From Poritiphilus sp965212595 (GTDB taxonomy: Bacteria; Bacteroidota; Bacteroidia; Flavobacteriales; Flavobacteriaceae): a DNA stretch of 64,000 nucleotides. The stretch's first letter is position 1. Each line of letters begins with the position of its first letter. The position numbers and the translations under genes were made by a program. Shown piece after piece: positions 36,069 through 45,700 of this stretch. The DNA is taken from NCBI GenBank assembly GCA_965212595.1, contig CBDBVE010000005.1, positions 62,001-126,000 on the forward strand, read 5' to 3'. Below the pieces are notes generated by a model that was not told the DNA's origin, searched no databases, and was given only the letters and a program-made list of their open reading frames with translations.

Positions 36069-36452
36069 CTAGAAATTCCATTTCACAAATCCATCCTTAA
36101 AGACATTATAAATATAATCAGCCTCAAAGAACAGAATAAAAATCAAGTAGGCCACAAGGAATATCGGAGTCCAAACTATGGCCCTTCTCAAGGAACTTTT
36201 TTCATCTCGTAAATGCATGAAATCCCAGGCGATATAATATGCCTTTACAAGGGTGAGTATAATGAAAATCCAGTTTAGGAGCTTCATTCCAATAAAGTAG
36301 TTCTGTGTAAGGAATTTTGGTTTAGTAATCCCCAACGCAACTTCAATTGCCGTTACGATGGTAAGGAAAATAAGTACCCCCCAGATTTTTTGGGTGTTCG
36401 ACTTAAACTTTAGTAAGCCCCTAAAAATTTCCAGTTTATGCTCGTGCGCCAT
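36069..36452 (-). CDS. Cytochrome c oxidase subunit IV family protein
   Basis: A 127-residue inner-membrane protein with three helices (about 24-42, 55-75 and 88-112). The WDFMHLRDEKSSLRRAIVWTPIF segment, with a histidine at a helix end, is typical of the bacterial subunit IV (COX4_pro-like) family. It lies 58 bases after a subunit III gene. It probably stabilises the aa3-type oxidase. Confidence 0.85.
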   Translation of the reverse strand: MAHEHKLEIFRGLLKFKSNTQKIWGVLIFLTIVTAIEVALGITKPKFLTQNYFIGMKLLNWIFIILTLVKAYYIAWDFMHLRDEKSSLRRAIVWTPIFLVAYLIFILFFEADYIYNVFKDGFVKWNF

Positions 36453-36510
36453 TTTGTTTTTATCGTTTAAATTTCCGCTTATGCCGAAATAGAAATAAAC
36501 TTATTTTTTA

Positions 36511-37485
36511 TTACACCAAATAGAAGAAGGTAAATACAAATACCCAAACCAAATCTACAAAGTGCCAGTACAACCCAATCTTTTCTACCATTTCGTAATG
36601 ACCTCTTCGCTCGTAGGTCCCGATAATGATATTAAAGAAAATAATAAGGTTAAACATTACTCCTGAAAACACGTGAAAGCCGTGAAAACCAGTAATAAAG
36701 AAAAAGAAATCGGCGAACAGCCTGCTCCCGTATTCATTTCTAATGAGGTTGGCCCCCTCCACTACCAGTGCACCATCATTTATCTTTCGAAGAGACTCCT
36801 CTCTTGTAAGTAAGGTCTTTTCGCCTTCCTCGTTGATTGTTTCGGTTCTGATAAGGATATTTGGGTCAGACTTCAGTCCCTCGGTGACTTCTCTTAAGGA
36901 GTATGAAGGCAATGAAGCTTCAGACTCAAACCAAAGTGCATCATTCCTCTCCAGTCTTTCCCTTTCTTCGGGAAAGGTCTTAGCAAAATCGGCCAATGCG
37001 GCTCGTTCACCTGTATCTGCTTTTACAAATTGTAATATTCTTCCTCCCTTGGTTTCAACGGCCCCGTAATCCCCACGAATAAAAGTAGCCCATTCCCAGG
37101 CCTGTGAGCCCACAAAGATTGCACCACCAATTATCGTAAGGAACATATACCAGATAACTTTGGTCTTTTGCATTCTATGACCTGCATCTACCGCCAACAC
37201 CATGGTTACCGAAGACATGATCAGAATAAAGGTCATAAAAGCCACATAGTACATCGGGAAATTCCCATGGATAAAAGGTACGTGTGTAAAAACCTCATCG
37301 GCAATGGGCCATGTTTCAATAAACTTGAATCTGGAAAACCCGTAAGATGCCAGAAAACCAGAGAATGTAAGTGCATCTGAAACGATGAAAAACCACATCA
37401 TGAGCTTGCCATAACTTGCTCCAAGAGGTCTGTTACCACCTCCCCAAACGTTTTCTTCCGTATCTGCTGTAACCGTAGAATCCAT
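36511..37485 (-). CDS. Cytochrome c oxidase subunit III with long loop insertion
   Basis: A 324-residue haem-copper oxidase subunit III. Early helices carry KLMMWFFIVSDALTFSGFL; the C-terminal helices carry FFITGFHGFHVFSG and GLYWHFVDLVWVFVF, with the family histidines and the acidic residue. Between helices (about residues 137-256) there is a hydrophilic insert of roughly 115 residues rich in Glu and Lys that ordinary subunit III proteins lack. A -7 box at 37516-37523 suggests a separate promoter, distinct from the upstream subunit III gene. Confidence 0.92.
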   Translation of the reverse strand: MDSTVTADTEENVWGGGNRPLGASYGKLMMWFFIVSDALTFSGFLASYGFSRFKFIETWPIADEVFTHVPFIHGNFPMYYVAFMTFILIMSSVTMVLAVDAGHRMQKTKVIWYMFLTIIGGAIFVGSQAWEWATFIRGDYGAVETKGGRILQFVKADTGERAALADFAKTFPEERERLERNDALWFESEASLPSYSLREVTEGLKSDPNILIRTETINEEGEKTLLTREESLRKINDGALVVEGANLIRNEYGSRLFADFFFFITGFHGFHVFSGVMFNLIIFFNIIIGTYERRGHYEMVEKIGLYWHFVDLVWVFVFTFFYLV

Positions 37486-37515
37486 ATATTAAAAAAAGTG
37501 TTAAAATATTACTGG

Positions 37516-37523
37516 CAAATTTA
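37516..37523 (-). promoter_or_regulatory. -7 box for the subunit III/IV genes
   Basis: Minus-strand TAAATTTG, exact TAnnTTTG match, 30 bases before the subunit III start at 37485, in a 101-base A+T-rich gap. No TTG at 17-23 bases. Confidence 0.4.
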
Positions 37524-37586
37524 CATTTTTTTCATCTATAGAAAAGCCGAATTATACCTGAAAACAAACTTTATTTTTATTTATTG

Positions 37587-38165
37587 CTAAAAGAAATAAA
37601 AAAACAGCACCAAGTAGACCCATAAGAGATCAATAAAGTGCCAAAAAGTTGCTCCCATTTCCAAACCTAAAACTTCCTTAGAAGAATATTTGCCTTTTAT
37701 ATGATTAAACAATACCACACTTACCGAAATGAGACCCACAAAAACATGTAAAATATGTACTGCGGCAATAATATAAATATAAGAAACCGTCACATTACTG
37801 GTAGGCCCGGTGAAATAGTAACCCTGGCCAATAATCTGAGAGAAACCTATAAGTTGCAGAATTATAAAAGAAACTCCCAGAACCAAAGTAAGCAGTAATA
37901 AAAATGTTCCTTCCTTATGTTGATCTCTTTTAATACTTCGCTGCGCCAAATAATAGGTTATGCTGCTAAGTAATATAATTATTGTACTGTACAAAAATGC
38001 AGATGGCAGACTAAAGTCATTTAACCAATCTTCTCTTGAGCTACTTACAATATAAGCACTTGTCCAGCCCGCAAAACCCATAATCAAACTCCCAATACCA
38101 AACCAAAGCATCATTTTACGCGCCCTGGCCCTTTTTTCGCTATCGCTCAACTGTGTTATGTCCAT
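37587..38165 (-). CDS. Cytochrome c oxidase subunit III (short form)
   Basis: A 192-residue membrane protein with five helices. Family features are KKMMLWFGIGSLIMGFAGW-like start (here RKMMLWFGIGSLIMGFAGW), AAVHILHVFVGLISV and ATFWHFIDLLWVYLVLFFYFF. It lacks the first two helices of seven-helix subunit III, as in the short bacterial form. Paired short and long subunit III genes are usual in Bacteroidota cox clusters. It starts 3 bases after cyoE and shares its promoter. Confidence 0.92.
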   Translation of the reverse strand: MDITQLSDSEKRARARKMMLWFGIGSLIMGFAGWTSAYIVSSSREDWLNDFSLPSAFLYSTIIILLSSITYYLAQRSIKRDQHKEGTFLLLLTLVLGVSFIILQLIGFSQIIGQGYYFTGPTSNVTVSYIYIIAAVHILHVFVGLISVSVVLFNHIKGKYSSKEVLGLEMGATFWHFIDLLWVYLVLFFYFF

Positions 38166-38168
38166 ACC

Positions 38169-39068
38169 CTACAAAAATTTATCTACTACGTATACTATTT
38201 GCATCAAGGTAATGTAGCTTACGCTCGCCAACATAAGCTTCCTGGCTGATGCGTTGTCTCGCTTTTCATAAAGTCTGAAGGCGAAAACCAACATCACCAT
38301 CCCCATGAGAAATACGATAATCGCGGCCGGAATAGAGAGCTCTAACCTCCCTGTAATTCCGAAAACAGGAATTACAGATATGAGCAACATCCAAATAGTA
38401 TACATTATAATTTGCAATGCCGTACTTCCGTCTTTTTTACCTGTAGGCAGCATCTTAAATCCTCCCCTTTTATAATCTTCATCAAGCATCCAACCTAAGG
38501 CCCAAAAGTGAGGGAACTGCCAGAAAAACTGAATCATGAATAAGGTTCCGGGTTCTATCCCAAAATCATTTGTCGCTGCCACCCAACCTAACATAAAGGG
38601 AATGGCTCCCGGGAAAGCCCCCACAAAAACCGAAAGTGGTGTTTTTGTTTTTAAAGGAGTGTAAACGCTGGTATACAGAAAAATAGAAATGGCCCCAAAC
38701 ATTGCCGTTTTAGGATTCAAAAAATAAAGAGAAACTACGCCCGCAATGGTCATAGCTATTGCTATTGCCATGGCAGTGGCTACAGACATTCTTCCCGAAG
38801 GAATAGGCCTGTTCTTAGTACGTTTCATCAAGGCATCCAGGTCTCTTTCTATAACCTGATTATATGCATTAGATGCCCCAACCATACAGTACCCGCCAAA
38901 CGCCAAGAGGAAAAGGGAGAGGAAGCTTAATTCATAGGCCCCCAGCAGATAGCCCGCTATAGATGAAAATACAACACTGACAGCAAGCCTTGCTTTGGTA
39001 ATTTCCTTGAATTCGGTAAATATGGAAGCAAAGGAGATTTGCCTTGCTGCACTGACCGCTGTCTTCAT
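38169..39068 (-). CDS. cyoE: Protohaem IX farnesyltransferase (haem O synthase)
   Basis: Converts haem B to haem O by adding a farnesyl group, the step before haem A for the aa3 oxidase. A 299-residue inner-membrane protein with about nine helices. The prenyl-diphosphate-binding motif NAYNQVIERDLDALMKRT and the RPIPSGR stretch are intact, as is the second region LDEDYKRGGFKMLP. It heads the cox operon and has the best promoter match on this side of the window (39088-39118). It is divergent from the MBL gene. Confidence 0.95.
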   Translation of the reverse strand: MKTAVSAARQISFASIFTEFKEITKARLAVSVVFSSIAGYLLGAYELSFLSLFLLAFGGYCMVGASNAYNQVIERDLDALMKRTKNRPIPSGRMSVATAMAIAIAMTIAGVVSLYFLNPKTAMFGAISIFLYTSVYTPLKTKTPLSVFVGAFPGAIPFMLGWVAATNDFGIEPGTLFMIQFFWQFPHFWALGWMLDEDYKRGGFKMLPTGKKDGSTALQIIMYTIWMLLISVIPVFGITGRLELSIPAAIIVFLMGMVMLVFAFRLYEKRDNASARKLMLASVSYITLMQIVYVVDKFL

Positions 39069-39087
39069 TGATTATTGTCTAAGGCCG

Positions 39088-39118
39088 CAAAGATACGCCT
39101 CAACCTCATTTTTTGCAA
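39088..39118 (-). promoter_or_regulatory. cyoE promoter
   Basis: Minus strand: TTG (39116-39118), 20 bases, TATCTTTG (39088-39095). Both elements and spacing match the Bacteroidota consensus exactly. The cyoE start codon is 20 bases further on. Its TTG is one half of the palindrome TTGCAA (39113-39118). Confidence 0.65.
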
Positions 39119-39146
39119 CGAAATGGCTTTGTTTGTGCTATCTTTA
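39113..39146 (+). promoter_or_regulatory. MBL gene promoter
   Basis: Plus strand: TTG (39113-39115), 23 bases, TATCTTTA (39139-39146), one mismatch. The start codon at 39177 is 31 bases further on. The TTG is the other half of TTGCAA shared with the cyoE promoter. Confidence 0.45.
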
Positions 39147-39176
39147 AAACTTCCAAACCTTAAAAATCTATTCCTG

Positions 39177-40082
39177 ATGAAAAACCGTATTCGCGCCATA
39201 CAATTTTTTGCAGTGTTTCTGTGTTTGACGAGCCTAACCGGACAGAACAACGAAGTAACCATTAAGGTAGATACCCTTTCTAAGGACGTATACATGCTGA
39301 CCGGGCAAGGAGGCAACGTGGGGATTTATGTAGGAGAAAGCAATGTGTATATGATAGATGATCAGTTTGATCGCCTTAGTGAAAAACTAAAGGCCGCCAT
39401 TAAAACGCTCACAGAAAAGCCACTTTCAATTTTATTTAATACGCATATGCACGGCGATCATACCGGTGGAAATGCGAAATTTAATACAGAAAGCACCACC
39501 ATTGTGGCCCACGATAATGTTCGAAAGCGTATTATGGCCAGGCAGAAGAAGAACCTGGATGAGCAAAAAATTGACAGAGACTACTACTTAAAAATGCTCC
39601 CGGAGGTTACATTTTCTGAAGACATCACTTTTTATGAAGGTGAAGAGACCATTATGGCATTTCATGTTCACAATGCCCATACAGATGGGGATGCTATGAT
39701 CTACTTCTTAAACAACAACGTTTTGCACATGGGCGATACTTACTTCTCTGGAAGGTATCCTTATATTGACCTTAACAGCGGCGGAAGTGTTGAAGGATAT
39801 ATAAAAGCACATAAAAAGGCATTGATGGTAATTAATGATGAAACCAGGATTATCCCAGGTCATGGCCGGCCTTCCAACAAAGCAGAACTAGCAGCTTATG
39901 TACTTATGCTTGAGGATATCAAAGAAAAGGTTGTCAAGGCCATCTCGGATGGAAAGTCTCTTGAGGAAGTCAAAAAAGATCCGGCTATTGCCAGCGCCTA
40001 TGACGCTTCGTATGGAAACGGCTATATTAAACCAGATAGAATGCGGGAGATATTTTATACCAGTTTAAAAAACACTCCTTAG
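39177..40082 (+). CDS. Secreted MBL-fold metallo-hydrolase
   Basis: About 301 residues with a signal peptide (MKNRIRAIQFFAVFLCLTSLTG). The metallo-beta-lactamase fold has NTHMHGDHTGGN for the zinc ligands, a further His in HVHNAHTDGDAM, and IIPGHGRPSNK. It acts in the periplasm; the actual substrate cannot be told from sequence (subclass B3-like lactamases, quinoprotein-relay-type and other hydrolases share these motifs). The start at 39177 is favoured over the open frame from 39075 because the signal peptide begins there and a promoter precedes it. Confidence 0.88.
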   Translation: MKNRIRAIQFFAVFLCLTSLTGQNNEVTIKVDTLSKDVYMLTGQGGNVGIYVGESNVYMIDDQFDRLSEKLKAAIKTLTEKPLSILFNTHMHGDHTGGNAKFNTESTTIVAHDNVRKRIMARQKKNLDEQKIDRDYYLKMLPEVTFSEDITFYEGEETIMAFHVHNAHTDGDAMIYFLNNNVLHMGDTYFSGRYPYIDLNSGGSVEGYIKAHKKALMVINDETRIIPGHGRPSNKAELAAYVLMLEDIKEKVVKAISDGKSLEEVKKDPAIASAYDASYGNGYIKPDRMREIFYTSLKNTP

Positions 40083-40101
40083 GACTTAAAGGTCCATTCA
40101 A

Positions 40102-40137
40102 GGCGCAGTCTGATACCTCAGAGTTCTCAACTGCGCC
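40102..40137. repeat. Branched inverted repeat after the MBL gene
   Basis: Perfect 8-pair stem GGCGCAGT/ACTGCGCC (40102-40109 with 40130-40137), and inside its loop a second small stem CTGA-TACC-TCAG. It lies between convergent genes, 20 bases past the MBL stop. No T-run follows on either strand, so ordinary intrinsic termination is doubtful. Confidence 0.5.
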
Positions 40138-40159
40138 CCAAAACGGACGGTCTTTTGTT

Positions 40160-40954
40160 TTAGTCCCTTAGTCTAAAATCAATAGGTAAGTAAAAGGAGA
40201 CTTTTACGGCCTTATCTCGCTGCTTCCCCGGGATCATCTTTGGAAGTTTAGAAATTATCCGGGCCGCTTCTTTCTCCATGGATGCTGTAGGGCCCTTCAT
40301 TTCTATATCTGTAATTGAGCCATCTTTATCTATAATAAAGAAAACATGGACTTTTCCCTGATTTCCCAGTGCAATATCTGATGGAGGATATCTAAAAGTT
40401 CTATGGATGTGCTTGTTCATTTTCTCTTGAAAGCAAGCTTCTCTAAACTCTTTTTCGAGTTTTTCACAACCTGGGAAAATCGGTTTGTCCTCAACGGCTA
40501 TATAAGGTACATTCTCATCAGATGGTGGTTCCTCAAAGGGTATCGAATCTATAGGAATGCTAGGTGGGCCCGAAACAGGCTGCAGGATAAAAGGTGATGG
40601 GTCAACCTCAATGGGTCCCTTGGCTATTTTAATTTTAGCGGCACTTCTTTTTTTGGGAGGAATTGGCTTTCTCTTCGCCTCCTCTTTTATTGTAATTACT
40701 ACATCTGGCTGTATCAATGTAGTTAATTCTGGTTCAATGCCGGGATCGGGTTCGTACTCTTTCTGCATTCTAAAAGAAGCTTCCAGACCAAAATAAACCA
40801 GAAGTAAGGCAATAATTAACCCGACCTGAAAGCGCAGAAATCCTCTTTTTCGTAAATTTACATCTTGCTTGCCCCTTTTAGGGGCAGCAGTGGTTGCTTT
40901 GCCAAGACTCCCATTGCCGTGGGGGCCTTTAGGCGTTACCTTGTCTTTTTTCAT
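40160..40954 (-). CDS. TonB-like energy transducer (1)
   Basis: A 264-residue periplasm-spanning protein: basic N-terminus, one membrane helix (about 40-60), a proline-rich and acidic linker, and a C-terminal TonB domain (about 155-262) with the FRYPPSDIALGNQGKVHVFF and GSITDIEM features. It transmits proton-motive force from ExbBD to outer-membrane receptors. The C-terminal domain also contains the PxFPGCExxxxxxxREACFQEKM stretch with two cysteines seen in many Bacteroidota TonB proteins. It is preceded by a terminator and so probably transcribed alone. Confidence 0.92.
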   Translation of the reverse strand: MKKDKVTPKGPHGNGSLGKATTAAPKRGKQDVNLRKRGFLRFQVGLIIALLLVYFGLEASFRMQKEYEPDPGIEPELTTLIQPDVVITIKEEAKRKPIPPKKRSAAKIKIAKGPIEVDPSPFILQPVSGPPSIPIDSIPFEEPPSDENVPYIAVEDKPIFPGCEKLEKEFREACFQEKMNKHIHRTFRYPPSDIALGNQGKVHVFFIIDKDGSITDIEMKGPTASMEKEAARIISKLPKMIPGKQRDKAVKVSFYLPIDFRLRD

Positions 40955-41004
40955 AATAGTTCTTGTTATATGTTACTATTATGTTAAAGCACAAGAAGTA
41001 TACC

Positions 41005-41035
41005 AAAAAACCCTGACGAAATTCGCCAGGGTTTT
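41005..41035 (-). terminator. Intrinsic terminator of the second TonB gene
   Basis: Minus-strand stem AAACCCTGGCGAA paired with TTCGTCAGGGTTT (41008-41034, one mismatch, 3-base loop), followed by a T-run. It is 23 bases past the stop codon of the TonB gene at 41058. Confidence 0.85.
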
Positions 41036-41057
41036 TCAATTTATTTGAATTGCTTTT

Positions 41058-41762
41058 CTATTGTAACTTGAAGGTAATTGGAATACTAAACGGAACCCTT
41101 ACTGCTCTTCCTCGCTGCTTTCCAGGAGTCATCTTTGGCAGTTTCTTAATGATTCTCAAAGCTTCTGCTTCTAAATTTTTATCCGGACCTCTGTATCGGA
41201 TATTACCGATGCTTCCGTCCTTTTGAATGGTAAACATCACGTTTACTCGCCCCTGAACACCCATTTCCTGTGCAATTTCAGGATAACGGAAGTTTTTACG
41301 GATATGTTTTTGCATCATTTCATTAAAGCAGGCCCTCTTGTCTTTTGCTCCTTCACAACCTGGAAAGACAGGTACATCTTCAATAACTGCAAAAGGGACA
41401 TCAACATCTAAATCTTCCTCCTCTACCTCTACATCATCAATTTCCATAACTTCTTCTTCCTGGCTGGTTTCTGTAGACTCAATTACAGTTTCTTCAACCT
41501 CTTCTTCATCTTCCACAACTTCTATGACCTCTGGGGCCGCAGGAGGCGGTGGAGGTGGTGGGGTTTTAATTTGTTCGGTCATCGGTACTTCCTCATCAAG
41601 GTCATCCTCAACATTCAATGAAATATCGTAATCATTGCTCTTATCATAGGTTTTCCACTCTAAGGCGCCATAAACCAATAATAATACTGCGAATAGACCG
41701 ATTACAAAAAATAACCCACTTCTTTTTCTTAAGTCGGCTTTCGGATTCTTTTTAGCTTCCAT
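41058..41762 (-). CDS. TonB-like energy transducer (2)
   Basis: A 234-residue TonB: membrane helix (about 17-35), a proline run (TPPPPPPPAAPEV) followed by an extended acidic linker of Glu and Asp, and the TonB C-terminal domain (about 135-233). It is a paralogue of the 264-residue TonB directly after it; both share VFPGCE and QxHIRKNFRYP/HIHRTFRYP. The two differ mainly in the linker length and charge, which suggests different receptors or envelope spans. The terminator between them implies separate transcripts. Confidence 0.92.
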   Translation of the reverse strand: MEAKKNPKADLRKRSGLFFVIGLFAVLLLVYGALEWKTYDKSNDYDISLNVEDDLDEEVPMTEQIKTPPPPPPPAAPEVIEVVEDEEEVEETVIESTETSQEEEVMEIDDVEVEEEDLDVDVPFAVIEDVPVFPGCEGAKDKRACFNEMMQKHIRKNFRYPEIAQEMGVQGRVNVMFTIQKDGSIGNIRYRGPDKNLEAEALRIIKKLPKMTPGKQRGRAVRVPFSIPITFKLQ

Positions 41763-41815
41763 ATTTCTACACTTTAACGTTCGCTAATTTAACTAATAAA
41801 TTCATAAAAAAGCAA

Positions 41816-42217
41816 CTAAATTTGCCATTTTAACTGCCTTTTCCCAGAAAAGAGAAATTTTATTACTCCTCCCCCTATCAAAGCTCCAAGACTATTTGCC
41901 AGAGCATCATACAACTCCATACTCCTCTCGGTAGTATAGACATCTTGAAGTACCTCAATAATTATACCATATAGGCTCACCGCAAGAACAACTATCAAAA
42001 TAGACTTCCCAAGCGGTATTAGGCCTTTTGTACGCTCCCTCAAAAACAGACTTCCCAGGAAGGCCGCAACGAAGTAGAATATAAAATGTACAAGTTTGTC
42101 GAAATGTGGAATCTTTATGTCCGGACCGTCATCGGCAGGGAAAGAAAATAAGCTGAGTAGTGTGATCAACACCATCCAGCTTATAAAACTTAGTGTAAAA
42201 AAATGCCTTTTAAGCAC
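41816..42217 (-). CDS. VanZ-family membrane protein
   Basis: A 133-residue inner-membrane protein with four helices; the HFDKLVHFIFYFVAAF and RSMELYDALANSLGALIGG stretches are typical of VanZ-like proteins, some of which affect teicoplanin resistance, most of unknown function. The start overlaps the gcvH stop by 8 bases, so they are translationally coupled; the pair occurs in this order in many Flavobacteriaceae. Confidence 0.88.
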   Translation of the reverse strand: MLKRHFFTLSFISWMVLITLLSLFSFPADDGPDIKIPHFDKLVHFIFYFVAAFLGSLFLRERTKGLIPLGKSILIVVLAVSLYGIIIEVLQDVYTTERSMELYDALANSLGALIGGGVIKFLFSGKRQLKWQI

Positions 42218-42590
42218 CGATCAATGCTTTGTAATCCTGGTCGCTAAGAAGGTCGTCAATTTGTGAAGAATCGCCAATCTTAATTTGAATCATCCAACCC
42301 TCGCCATAAGGGTCTGAATTTACCATTTCAGGAGCGTCCTCCAACGCCTCATTAAAAGCAATAATTTCTCCGCTTAGAGGTAGAAATAGGTCTGAAACTG
42401 TTTTAACCGCTTCCACTGTTCCAAATACTTCGTCCTTATCCAAGGTTTCGTCTAGGGTTTCTACCTCAACATAAACAATATCTCCTAATTCTCCCTGGGC
42501 GAAATCTGTAATACCAACGGTGGCAACATCACCATCAATCTTTATCCATTCGTGGTCTTTTGTATATTTTAACTCGGCGGGTATATTCAT
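42210..42590 (-). CDS. gcvH: Glycine cleavage system H protein
   Basis: A 126-residue lipoyl carrier that shuttles the aminomethyl group of glycine between the P, T and L proteins. The lipoylation lysine is K63 in FGTVEAVKTVSDLF; the C-terminal NSDPYGEGWMIQIKI is conserved. The other gcv genes are not in this window. It has a full consensus promoter (42614-42644) and heads a two-gene unit with the VanZ gene. Confidence 0.96.
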   Translation of the reverse strand: MNIPAELKYTKDHEWIKIDGDVATVGITDFAQGELGDIVYVEVETLDETLDKDEVFGTVEAVKTVSDLFLPLSGEIIAFNEALEDAPEMVNSDPYGEGWMIQIKIGDSSQIDDLLSDQDYKALIGA

Positions 42591-42613
42591 TCTACTTGCA
42601 TTTTGTTTGCCAG

Positions 42614-42644
42614 CAAATGTAACGGATTATGATAAGCTTTTCAA
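42614..42644 (-). promoter_or_regulatory. gcvH promoter
   Basis: Minus strand: TTG (42642-42644), 20 bases, TACATTTG (42614-42621). Exact consensus with correct spacing; the start codon is 23 bases downstream. Confidence 0.65.
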
Positions 42645-42770
42645 AAAAGTTTGAACGTAAAATAATGGTGTAATAAGCTAAAGATCTCGCAATAGGTTCG
42701 TGACGTTAGATCCAAGAAATGAGGAACAGTGTACACTGAGATTCTATAGCTTCTAAATACAAGTATTTTG

Positions 42771-45700
42771 CTAGTTTCCGAAATTATATCGCAGGGTAAA
42801 GCCGGTATTGATGGTAGTCTGAGGAAATGCTGTTGAAACCGCAAATTGAGAGAAGGAATGATCATAGAAAAACAAGGCATTCAGGTTCTTACTCAGCGCG
42901 TAGTCTGCGGTGAATTTAATTGACAAGAGGTTTTGGCCTGAGGTAATTTGATTGTTGTCAATATCCAGGTTTCTGATAATGGTGATGTTATCCCTGAGGG
43001 TTAGGTCTGCTTTTAAATTAAGGTCCCCTTTCAAACGGGTTTTTTCGCCTCCTATGTTTGTAACGAATTTTACGTCCTTAAACCTATATCCAAGTCCAAG
43101 GGTATATTCCTTCCCGTTGATCTCGGTTAGTAAATTATTGTCAAAGCTTAAAGATAGTGCCCTGTCTGTCCTTACTTCGGCTAGAATACTCAGCGAATTC
43201 TTCATTTCGAAATCAACCCGCATTAACGGATTGAATTGATCTGTCAGCACTACATTATTGTAGATATTCTCCGGACGGAAATCCTCAGTTTCCGGGTCAA
43301 TGGAAGTGTTTTGAAGCTCTAAATTGGTCTGAAACGAATTGATGCTATACGAGGCTCTGTATCCATGAGTCAATGAAAAGCGTTTGAACTTCTTCTTAAA
43401 CCATTTGTTTTTCATAAGACCGGTGTACTTAATATTCCAATTGGGAATAGGGATCTCACGGAAGGCGTCTAAGTTCACCCTATTTACATCCTGACCGGTA
43501 TAGGCGGCAAAGAAGGCGGGTAAGAGTACATCCTGACTTGTTTTGCCGTATCTGATAGGGAAGCCATCTTCATCAACTCCTATATCTGGTTTTCCTCTGT
43601 CAGACAGTAACCTGTTTGCAATAGTAATTCTGTTTTCTTTAAACTTCTCGAAGTTGTCTGATGTGATCTCATCGCTTTTGCTAAAGACAGTGCCTATCAT
43701 CATAGTAGAGATACTGAAATTTCCAAAAGTATTAGGTGTCTGCTGAATGTACTCGCCGTTTTCTATTTTGAAATTTTCCTGCAGGCTACTTGAAAACTGC
43801 CGATTCGCGGTGAGGTCTATGGTAAGGTCCTGCACGGGTTGAGCTGTGGCAGTAATATCGAGTTGCCTATTGGTGGTTTTGATAAATTGTTCGTTAAATT
43901 CAGGAAAGGTAGTTAACCAGCCATTTCTTGCTGCCTCAAAACGCACATCAGCCTGGCTTCCAAATACGAAGCCCAGCGTAGGCCTTGCAGTTCCAATAAA
44001 CCCTATAGATTGTGTATAACCCGGTAATACCTGACCGTTGTTTTCGCTATAATTGATGTTTAGTCGCTTCACCATTGTGACGATATCAATAGCCGTATTA
44101 AATAGTCCGCTTCGTTTTTTGGGTGTACTTGGTGCGTCAGATGCCGGGTTTCCAGCTTTATCTCTACGATCTGGGGCAGCAGCTCCTTTGGTATCTGGTT
44201 TTTTAAGTCCGATTTGATCGTAAAAACGCTGCATACTCAAGGAAGCGGTTAAGCTGTGGGTATTGGCATTTTGAACCGTATTAATATTTTCGCCTGTGAC
44301 CTCCCTGATGGCATCACCACCCCGTTGCCAGTCAAAATTACTCGTATAAGTGTACTGGGCATTAATAAAGTCCAGAATTGGTATTTTGCTAAAAGGCAGC
44401 TCGTAATTGATCTGCATCTGTTGCGCATGCCTGTTGGGCTCGCCAATATCAAAGAACCCGTCCCAAAGGTTGAGATCCTGGTTGATGAGCGGATTCCCAT
44501 CAAGATCGAGTTCGTCACTGAAATAATTACGGACAATGTTGTTGTTAGAAGTAGTAAGGTTAATTCGAAGTGATCTCGTAAGGCTGTAATTCAAAGCATA
44601 TTGCCAGTTAAAGAGATAATTTCGCTGCTGTAGAAGCGGAAGTTCCAAGCGTTCAACACCGGGCTCAAGGACATCCCTAAAGCGCTGTTGGTTAAACTGC
44701 CTGTTGATATCAGACTGTACCGAAATACTTGCAGGCAACAGATTAAAATTAAGGTCCTTAAGCCACTGCCAATAACGGCCTGTAAATAAGGAGTCTTTTT
44801 TGGCGAACGGAGCCACGGGAACCGGTTTAAAATTGTGATTATAAACAAAGCCTGTAGTAACGCTTTGATCTCGTAGGCTGGCAATCTCAAAATCGCGATG
44901 ATCGGTTTCGTTGTACGAATAGTTGAAAGTAAAGTTTTCTATGTCGTAGAAATTAGCTTCAGCTTCTTCTCCCCTGTTCTTTCTTACCCCAATAAAGTTT
45001 ATACTTGTTCTTTTCGTATAGTCTTCGGCCTGTTCTTTTATTTCATCGGCCTCCTCTTGCGAGGTTGCGGCATCTATTCTGTCATCTAGCTTCAGGTCGT
45101 CATAAACCGGATCAAATTCTGGGGTGATCAACTGCTCGGAAAAGCCGTAGTTAAACGGAATTTGCAAATTCCATTTTTTAGGAAACAACTGGCCAATTTC
45201 CACATTGGTTACAACGTCATAAGCAATAGCATCTTCTCTTGCACGCTCATTCGGCATCTGATCAATAGCACCGAAACCAGAAGTACTGGTGCTTCCTGTG
45301 GCCGAAACATTAGCAAAGTCGGCCATGTTAGCATCGATAGCGGCAACAGCTGCCCAGCCTCCGTTATTATCCAGTCCGGCCAGGCGCAGTTCGTTGAACC
45401 ACACTTCACCTCGAGCAGGAATATTGTCAATATTCTTTACACCAACCATCATACTCCTAATGCTCCCCAAAGAAGGGTTTCCTCTAATACCTATTCGCAA
45501 TTGGCCGGGAGTTCTGGGAGCAAACTCATCTACGGGAATTACCTCTCCCCCAACCACTTCGTAATAGTTGATATCACCTAAGGTCTGGTCTGCGATCCCC
45601 TGAGATTTTACTTTGTTCAGATCACTCAGGGCGATGTCGAGTTCATTGATATCTGGCCAAATATCCTCTGCTGAAGTCGCTGTAAAAGGGGTAAACTGCA

